This document shows, in pieces, positions 54,387-64,000 of a stretch of 64,000 nt of DNA. The notes below the pieces were generated by a model, which had not been told where the DNA came from, did not search any database, and was given only the letters and a program-made list of their open reading frames with translations. Origin of the DNA: Ecdyonurus torrentis. Lineage: Eukaryota; Arthropoda; Insecta; Ephemeroptera; Heptageniidae. A program made the translations under genes and the position numbers. The stretch covers positions 25,535,294-25,599,293 of the forward strand of contig OX439132.1 of assembly GCA_949318235.1 (NCBI GenBank). The letters run 5' to 3'. Each line of letters opens with the position of its first letter. Position 1 is the first letter of the stretch.

Positions 54387-55042
54387 AGCAATTGTTGGTA
54401 ATTTCACTGTTCGAAAAAAAAAAGTACTTTTTTTTCTTGTCTAAAATGATACATTGTATAGAGTAACAATACTTTGATTGTTGAACGCTATTTAATGAAC
54501 AAATGTCATCGTTAAAATACAAGAGATTTTTTTCAACAATTTACTTAAATTATTGTATTTGTCAGGAGGAAAAAAAAAAAAAAAAAGAAAAAAAAAAAAA
54601 GAAAGAAAATTTTTATGAAAACTTATTGAAAATACAATAACATAACGTAAATTGAAATATAACTTCCGATTTAAAATTTTTTTATAGGTTTTTGCATTAC
54701 GTGTCTTAAAAATTTAGTTTAATATTAGCATTGCAATGAAAGTATTTCATTTTACTCACATTGATACTTAATACTATTAATTTAATGAATAGTTATATTC
54801 AAAACTTCAATTGAAAAAAAGGACTTTCAGTTTTTCATATCTTAAAAAGCCTATTTATTTTCAGACTTAATCTAAACTATTTATAAATTTACCGTCGAAA
54901 GATAGATATTTTAAAAATCTAATTACATCCTGACGTATAGGCAAATAGTTGGTCACACACGCTTACAGCGTCACAGAAAACTGCGTTCCATTTTGCAAAC
55001 TGTTTCGTTAGGAACCAAATTAAAAACTCGCCTTAATTGAAA

Positions 55043-55307
<265 letters not shown>

Positions 55308-56925
55308 TGTGGGAGCAAATTTATATTTTATTTTCTATATCTGTCAAAAAGTCATATTAATTAAAATAAATAATACAACTCTTTACATAAAGCTGGAATT
55401 TTGAAATATACAATAAAACGAAGGTTCAACCTTTTGGTTTAATTAATAAATTCGAGTGACAGTTAAGTGATGTGTGTTTATCGTGGTAGGATTATAAAAT
55501 AATGGAAAACGAAGACACGTCGTTGTGAAGTATGTAATTTCATGGGGATTTTGAACGCATGAATTCACGCAAATATGTTGTCGCTTTATATAAAAACCTT
55601 GACTCAAAATATTATATATTTTTTTTGCAAATGTTCACTGGTCAAAATTTATGTTCTAGTTTTAAATTAAATTATAATTCTTTCATGTAAAAGTATATTT
55701 ATCTTGTATACAAAATAATACGTGACTTACTATTGTCTTTTGCGATATAGCCAATAAAATATTATTTCATTCAAATATATGGAACACTTATTCATCGTTA
55801 TAGTCATGAAATATTTTAAAATATGCAAATTATTATAGATTATATATTTCTTTGCCCATATAACAGTAAAATAAGATCATGTAATTTTTAATTTAAATAA
55901 AGACATTTTATAGGACTTAAAAAGTACATTTACATGCTCATTCATTTTTTTTAAACTTTGCAATGCACATTGTTAAATAGCATTGTTTGAATGGAAATAA
56001 TTAATTTTTCTGCGCAATATTATAATAAATAAAGCAATATTTAAATGCACCTTAACAGAAATGAATGATAATTGAGTTTTTAACTTTTTTTTTAATCATT
56101 TCATAGACGTAGCAATGATTGACTGTTTTTGTTTGCTTATATAATAAATATATTATTATTTATTCTACTTATATAAATCTGCATTGGTTAAATGAAGTAA
56201 AAAGTGATTTAAATATAAAATATATATTGCTGTTTCAAAATATGACACAAGATAATGTATTCAAAATTTTAAAACAAAAAATATTCCACTGTGCTTTTGG
56301 CATGGTTTTGACACTTAAAAACAATTTTGTTTTCGTAATTTTCATATTTATTTGTTTCATTTTCTACTTTGAAGTTAAGTTATGATAATATCATTAAAAT
56401 TAGTAAAATATTTTGAAATTTACGTGAAACAATATTTTTATTGTGAATTGAAAACAGGTGTGTCAAAACTTAAAATTCTATATGAACAACACTAATGTTA
56501 ACTTAACGTTTTGAAGTGAGTAATTTAATGTAAATTTAATAACTGTTAAGATATTTTCACAAAGGAATCTATTGTTTAACAGTTCAAACTGTCTTACAAT
56601 GTTAAAATTATTGTTCATTTATAAACAGCCATTTGCATTGACAAAGAAAGCATAGTCATATGAAATTGAAGATAACATAAGGTATACGGAAAGTAGAAAT
56701 TACATAATTTATATACTGCATCTATATTATAAACATTCTTAAATTGTAACAGCATAAATATACTGTTATTCTATATAATATAATATTTATGATGTGAAAC
56801 ATAATTATTTTGCAGTATAGCATAGATTATGCTGTAATGAATAAAAAGTTGCTTAAAATGAGCTAGCAAAATTATTACGAAATATAATTTTGTCCGTGTT
56901 CATAGTAAATGCAAATTTTAATATA

Positions 56926-56948
56926 ATGTTGTTGTTGTTGTTGTTGTT
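56926..56948. repeat. (GTT)n microsatellite, short
   Basis: Seven GTT units; a second, shorter GTT run is at about 57056-57068. Confidence 0.85.
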
Positions 56949-58244
56949 TTCATTTTATTGTTGGCTTTATATATAAAAAAAACGAATAGCTTAAGAGGTT
57001 CCTGTGTTCGTGATATCACCTTTTTCAGTGTTGATGAAACCAAGCAGATGCATTTTGTTGTTGTTGTTGCTGCAATAAAACACTTCTACTCATATTTAAA
57101 AGCCATCATTTTGTTGGCCAGGAATACACAGGCCAGCATAGTTTTTTTTTTTTTTTTTAATAGCAAACGAAGCTTTAAATCTCAATCCAAGTCTTATTTC
57201 TAGGTCCTAATAAGCTACAAGAATATGAGAAAAATGCGTAATATAAACTTTTATTTATGCAAAAAATGAGGGGAAAATGACGTTCTCCTATGCTGGCAAA
57301 TGCAATAGGCACCACAAACATGGCGTCAAAGCGCAAGGATGTGTCTATAGTGTCATTGTCTTTTTAGCTCTCAGAAAATGCAGATCTTGGTGTGTTGACA
57401 AAATTTGATTTTACTGCCTCTTATACTATAATTTCAGTAAGTCAAATACAGCAAAATAGTTTTTTTAGCTGTTTCTTGGGACAAATTTTTAATTTTTTGG
57501 GGAGTTTCGTTCAAATAATTCTAGTCCTTTGAAAATTTTGTTTTGATTTTCTTCCTTTCTTTGTTATAATAAAAATAATCACGTGAATAATATATAGGTC
57601 TAGAATTTTCAACTCAAAATTTATGCACTAAAAATAATTAATTGTAAGCACAGATAGCAAATGATAACATACATTAATTTTGTTGATATTAATTACACAA
57701 TTAACGTAAATTACAACTATGAATAGAATAGGAAGTAAAATACTAATTTTCTGCTTTAAAAAATAATAAAAAAAAAGCTTTTAAGTTTTTGTTGTGATGT
57801 TGCCTACCTACTTAAAGTTTAAGTAAATTTCCTCTACTACTTCACTCAAGTTGTAACATGTTTATTTTAACAAAATTTCATGTCTTAAATCACAACAAAA
57901 GCAAACTTTATTGTAAACAACAAAATACTTACAAAATAGCAAACAAAAAAACTTAAATGTTAAAGACGCATACAAAGAAGTGATGTAATTTTCTTTAACT
58001 CTATTGAAAATTGTTTTATTACATAAAAATAAGCAATTATGTTTTAAGTATCAAAGTTTAGATTGTGTTTATTAATTTATGCATGTTAGCTATGATTTCC
58101 ACCTTAAACTAGAAAACAGCTCTTTTCAGGAACCAATAAAAAAGTGTAGCATATTTCAATTCCAAAATTTTATGATTTTTTAAAAAAATACTTATTATTA
58201 ATTACAGTATGATATTCACCCAAAATTCAAAAGTAAAATTCAAC

Positions 58245-58245
58245 C

Positions 58246-58302
<57 letters not shown>
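58245..58302. repeat. (CAA)n microsatellite
   Basis: About 19 CAA units. Confidence 0.95.
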
Positions 58303-59531
58303 AACATTCTTCAGGAACAAATAAAAAAAAAAACCTTATTTCAATTCCTATGTTTTATCATTTAGAAAAATGTGAGTATTTTTATTGTAATTATTCTTTG
58401 TAAATTTACTCTGAAATAAATGTTAAATAACCATTAAAATATATTTTTATTAAAGAAATTTTTCACATCCTTATTTGGGGGTTAAGTTATTGGACAATAA
58501 TCCCCCCAACGCCTCCCAGTTATCAATTTGTACCAAAAAAATAAATTGTACTAATTTGTACCAAAATAAAATTAATAACGTAATGTATTGTTTTTTCCTT
58601 AATTTTATTTATTAATATAAACTCATATATTAAATATCGTAAAATGCTCAAAGAAATTACAATTTTCATCACAAATACAAACGGCTTATTTTCTTCAGAC
58701 TTTTTACTTGCGTGTTAGTTAGACTTTAAAATTTTCAAGAAATAAAAACTCACAACAGTGGTAATAGTACTAATTAAATTTAATATAAAATTCCAAAGTA
58801 AGCTTACATTAGTAAACATTGAAACATCTTAGAAAAAAAATGTAACATAAAAAATCTCTCTTCAAAATCATTATTTTTAATGAGTAACATGTATGTAATT
58901 ATCATTTTAGTATTTTGATGTTTTAATATATAAATATTTACTATCTTATCACAAACTTTAATAATCTAAATTTATCTAAAATTATAAAGTTGTTTCTTCT
59001 ATAATAAGTATTAGCATATATATTTATATGTATCTTACGATCTTAGTTATTCAAAATAAACTCTGAATATATATATATATATATATATACGTAATTTGAA
59101 ACTTTGTAATTGTCTCCTTTGATGTGAAAACTTGTAGTCATTCAAAATGATTATATTAACAAATTATAACATTATGATCGTCAACGCTTCGTCTTTTTTT
59201 CACATTTAAATGAGGTGTCTAGATTCTTATTTTCCTACACTAAAAATATAATTTATTTTTCACAATCTATAAGATAATTTGTGTTCAAATCATCATTGAT
59301 ATAAAGTTGCTAGTTTTTTGTTTTTTTTTACGTAATTGAGGAATAAGTCATTAAAGAGCATTGATTTAAACGGGAAAACTATTTTGCGCAAAATTCTGAC
59401 ACAAATTTATTTGCTTGAATTTGTGATACCATACAAAAATCACACACAAAAAATACTCTTTGAGGTCTCAGGTTTTGTTTAAATATTGAGGAGGACTTAA
59501 AACAAGAGGATGGGTAATTTTATTCATATTC

Positions 59532-59784
59532 TTAAAGAGAGCATTGCCATGAATCGATTGATATGCAATTTTTTTTTTATAGTTTATTAAGTATTTTTAG
59601 TTAAGATTTGAAAACACGAAAATGACGTCACGGGTGTTAATTTATGCATGTTATTGATTTATTCTGATTCTGTTAAATTTGATTCTCGTGACGTCATTTT
59701 GCATCTTTAAAAAATTAATTTTTTTTTTTAAAAGAATCACAAATTCAAATATCTATCGAATCATAGGATAATTTCCTTTTTTAA
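59532..59784. mobile_element. TTAA-bounded fold-back MITE, family F
   Basis: This is a diverged fold-back with TTAA at both ends. The tips are TTAAAGAGAGCATTGCC and TTAAAAAAGGAAATTATCC. Matched inner blocks are TGAATCGATTGATAT with its inverse ATATCTATCGAATCATA, and AAATGACGTCACGGG with CTCGTGACGTCATTTTGC. TGACGTCA is at 59623-59630 and 59689-59696, symmetrically placed around the loop. It has no sequence similarity to families A or B outside the octamer and the TTAA ends. Confidence 0.7.
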
Positions 59785-61790
59785 GAATAATTATGCAATA
59801 AAACCACCCCCTGAAATTTTGAAGGCCTTTTTTTGTAGATATTTTTTGTATAGAAGTCAGCAGAAGTCAAAAGCCCGCAATACCTTCGATATGAATAAGC
59901 CATGATGCATAATGGAAGAGTAAGTTCCTAGTTATTTAACAATAAGAAACAAAAAGCAAAATGAAAATTGTATGAAATTATTGAATTATATACCTGAATA
60001 GTAGAAACAAAAAAATATGGAAAGTGCTATGTTGTGTTGTTTGCAGAGAAAGTAATATTTCGTACTTTTGAAAAGAGAATGTCAACTTTTTTGACATTAC
60101 GATGATGAATGTTTCAACTTTACTAAAGTGATTTTATATACAAAAGCAATTTTTCTAGAAATACTTTAACAAAAAAAAAAAGTATCTTTGTTTTCTCTAT
60201 GCGCAAAAACAAAAACGTACAGAACCTCTTTATTTATTTATTGTTTGAAAATGTTGTGAAAATGGAAAGTCAATAAAATGATTTTATACAAAAAAGCAAA
60301 CGTTTGAAAATGCATAGCATGTAGTTAAATATAAAAAAAATCATCATTTCTTTGACATTGCTTCATTTTTTTTTATACAAATTATATTTATTGTAATTGT
60401 TTTAATTTAATCAAAGAATTGTATTACTCCCACAGCAAGGTTCCGTTTGAAATAAATCAAAACTTATGAAGTTCGTTATGAGTTTATTTAATAACAAAAA
60501 CAGGAATGCTGATTCTGTTAAATTGTTGTTTGTTTATTAACTACCCCAATTCTAGAGATTATAGCCTAGGGTATTTTTACCATGGGACTACTTTTGTATA
60601 TATAAATTGATACTATATTATACAATTGTATATTGTATTTTTATGTATTTTGTATCATGTGCTATGAAATCAAATGGTTCTACTAGATTATTCTAGATGA
60701 GGTACTGTACAAGAGTACTCTAGATTTTATATTATGTAATATATTAATTACATGGTTCTCCTAATTTTTTTTTATCATATGGTGAGCACAATTTATGACA
60801 GCCAATTACAGCACTTTTAAAACGGTTTAATTTTACTTTAATTTTACTTTGACCTCTTTACATTTTTTTTTTCGATAATATGGGATACCAATTACGAAGT
60901 TTGTACAATTTATGCTATTGTTCATTTTTGGGGGTGGTTGTGATAGCGTGAGCGTAATAAAAAAAATGGGAAAGAGTACTTGATTTGAAACGGAATTGTG
61001 ATTCAAATGGAATTGATTCGAAAAAATAAAGGTGGTGGGGATGGTTATGAGTTGACGGACCTCACTTACATAGAAATAAGGTATAATTAATAATAACATC
61101 AAATTGACAATCGTTGAAATTGGTACGATCCAAGGTATTTAATAACTCTTCAAAATGCATAGTTAAACCCCACTTATTCAGAAAAAGAGAACTCAGTGTC
61201 AACTTAGAATTAACTTTACAGAACAAAAATATACTAATAACTCCAATAATACAGATTTTATTTTCGTAGTGTAGGTTATTTTAAATCAAACTATGCTATC
61301 TCCAAATTCTTATTTTGTTAACCTCATAAAATTATTTACAAAAATGAAGATATTTATCATAAACACTACGTTTTTCTTTTTTTTTTTTCACTAAAATGAA
61401 ACTTGTACAACGACACGGAAAATGAGTTACTACTTCACATTTCTCTGTGATATGTATGGAATTAATATCCACATATAAATCTACATTAAATCTAGTAATG
61501 AAACTATCCATCTTATCCCCCTCCCCCCTCCCCCTTTCTCCATCTCTATTTCTCACTTAAAACACTGCCTATGTATTATATGGATTATTAAAATGAATTT
61601 TCCTATAAAAAAAATACGTACGTGAACGAGAATATTAATACTCATGTGGTGTAAAAATATAACGTTAATGTGAGCTTTTATGTTAGGTACTGTACGTGAT
61701 ATTTACCAATAATTAATGATAATGAGTGACGTCATTTGTCTATCAATGCGTGTGTGGCTTTAGATAGGAGTAGGGAACACCATTATTCTC

Positions 61791-61886
61791 AGAGAAAGAG
61801 AGAGAGAGAGAGAGAGAGATAAAGAGAGAGAAAACTCATCCCTGGAGGTTTGCCACGTTGTAGAATTGAGGCTCCAGGCACGTATA

Positions 61887-61942
<56 letters not shown>

Positions 61943-62013
61943 AGGTTCACAATGTCAGTCATCTACTTCTTTTACATTTTTACTTTCACGTTTTCTCGCA
62001 TGTTTTCTTTTTT

Positions 62014-62056
<43 letters not shown>
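61791..62056. repeat. Cluster of (GA)n and (CT)n microsatellites
   Basis: GA run 61791-61830, CT runs 61889-61937 and 62016-62056, plus a short CT run near 62121-62133. The GA run and first CT run are inverted relative to each other across ~58 unique bases. Confidence 0.95.
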
Positions 62057-62059
<3 letters not shown>

Positions 62060-62652
62060 ACATTTTTTGTCACTCTTCAAACCTACATATTCATATTTTT
62101 CTTTAACCTCGTACTATTCTCACTCTCTCTCTCTTCGTTGTCAGTTATTTTATTTCAAAGACAAATTTGTTAATTTTCACAATATTTTTCACTTGTTGCA
62201 ATATTCTTTTAAACTCACTTTTTTTGTTATGCCAATCATTAAAAAAATGAGTATCCTAAGTGAGTATTCTAAGTTTAAAATATAAGGTACCAACTTTACT
62301 CAATTAAGATGAAAGTTTGAACTGAAAAGGAACAGCACTAATTTAAATGATCGTTTGAATCTTTGTATATTCTAATTTATATTGACATTACAGATGAGTT
62401 TCATTCATTCCCTTTCATCTCTTTCGCTTTCTCTCTATCTTCTCTCTCACTAACACGGTCTCCTTGTACCCTACCCTAACAGTGACGTAACTGCTTGACC
62501 TATGTACAGTACGTATGTATAGTATATACATATACAGTGAAATGTTTTGTGCTGTCCACTCAATAGGGGTAGCCAACAGACGTTGCAAATGTTCCCCTGA
62601 ACACCACATTGTGGAGAACAATCGTCAGCCTGCTCGTACGTGACAACAACAC

Positions 62653-62655
<3 letters not shown>

Positions 62656-62705
<50 letters not shown>

Positions 62706-62755
62706 ATCGAAGGCTGTAATACAAAAGCCAAACATTATTGACACACTGCAGATTT

Positions 62756-62802
<47 letters not shown>
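62656..62802. repeat. Inverted pair of (GA)n and (CT)n microsatellites
   Basis: GA run 62656-62702 and CT run 62757-62802 of about equal length enclose 54 unique bases. Together they can form a hairpin of up to ~23 repeat units. Confidence 0.95.
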
Positions 62803-62804
<2 letters not shown>

Positions 62805-63187
62805 AAGTATAAAGCATGCACATACATGCACTGATTTTGTTGTTAATTTCATTTACATTTCATAATCAAACGGTCACAAATAAAGCATACAAAACTATTC
62901 ATATTAATAAGTTTATAATTAAATTATATATATCTGACTTACTATTTTGTTGTGTAACGAAATATTAATAATAATAATTAACAACTTTATTAAGTCGTTG
63001 TGAAGGCTTGACAGCGTTATCTTACAAAACTTTGACCACAACATTACATGAGAAGTTTACATAAGCCAAAAATTAATAAAACAAAGAAACAATATATTTT
63101 GCAGAAATAATTAACATGAGACATGTTAACATATTTTAGTTTTTACTTTTTTAATTAAGATGTAAATAATGTAACTAACTTATGAAA

Positions 63188-63224
<37 letters not shown>

Positions 63225-64000
63225 AGAAGAAGAAGAATTACCGATCGTATGCTGTAAAATAATTACATTAGTTTCTCTTATATATAAAGTAGTATATAAG
63301 TAGCAAACATTGAATTAAAAGCGCTGTAAAAAGTTTCAACTGCAATTTTGCATGTTGGTAATTCTGAAGGATTAAATTATTAAATATAAATACTTTTAAA
63401 TATGCAAAAAATATTTGAAAGTCACCATCATTGAAATTTCAAAATATAGGAATTATTATTTTCATGGCAACATGGGAGTTTTTATTTCGAATAAGTTAAA
63501 TAAATTAGTAAAATTTAATAATAAACACAACACAAATAAATAAATTGAAGCCTAAATTTACATCAACCTTAAATTAATAAATGATTTTAAAATTATTTAA
63601 ATTTTACATTATTCATTCTTGCAATTAAATAGAAAATAAGTAATTTATGATAATTATTTACGCCTTTAAAGTAGAATTTTTTTATGTATAGTTATTTCAT
63701 TTACATATTTATATAACTGTTTGACATTTACATAAAGTGTATATAGTCTCAGTTTCATGATAGAAAAGAGAAATAATAAACAATATTTTTGTTTCATATT
63801 CATGAATTCTCACTAAAAACAGGTGGTAAATTAAATTTAAACTTTGGAAACATTAAATTAACGATTTTTTTTTATTAGCGTAAATTTATGACTAGTATAA
63901 TGTTTTCATAGTCATTCAATAAATAAAATCTCATCTTGTTGTAGAGATAATCATAAATCCAATTTAATTTTTGATTACATTTCAATTGTGATAATATGAG

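Overview
The window is eukaryotic nuclear DNA, most likely from an arthropod and possibly a crustacean. It is strongly AT-rich and has long introns with GT-AG junctions. Long (GA)n/(CT)n, (AT)n and other microsatellites are very frequent, and there are many small fold-back transposons. The organism call is inference: it rests on genome texture and on the look of the one recognisable protein, not on a species-specific marker.

One host gene can be supported. It is on the minus strand and runs through the window from about 47.3 kb down to 14.7 kb. Five internal exons (47119-47280, 44583-44766, 42388-42531, 30467-30579, 14716-14890) have good splice sites, and the reading frame is maintained across all four junctions (778 coding bases). 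They encode a cysteine-rich segment, one complete CUB domain and the start of a second. The product therefore looks like a secreted or cell-surface CUB-domain protein, with some resemblance to the arthropod SOL-1/Culd type. The first exons (beyond 47.3 kb) and last exons (below 14.7 kb) were not found, so both ends are probably outside the window. The introns are about 2.4, 2.1, 11.8 and 15.6 kb.

The rest is introns or flanking DNA dominated by mobile elements. At 2.1-3.5 kb there is a 5'-truncated non-LTR retrotransposon 3' end with a (TTA)n tail. At 4.5-9.9 kb there is a 5.35-kb fold-back element whose two ~1.5-kb arms are nearly identical. Its right arm alone carries two nested transposons, so the left arm shows both empty target sites. 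A tRNA-derived SINE lies on the minus strand at 51.3-51.6 kb.

Scattered through the window are fold-back miniature elements (MITEs) bounded by TTAA. They fall into at least six sequence families: family A (3 copies), family B (5 copies) and four single-copy ones. Most carry one or two copies of the palindrome TGACGTCA, the CRE/ATF octamer. I count 16 perfect octamers in 64 kb where about one or fewer is expected by chance. This shared TTAA / TAGA-end / TGACGTCA architecture is the most unusual thing in the window.

No rRNA, functional tRNA, CRISPR array or prokaryotic feature was seen.
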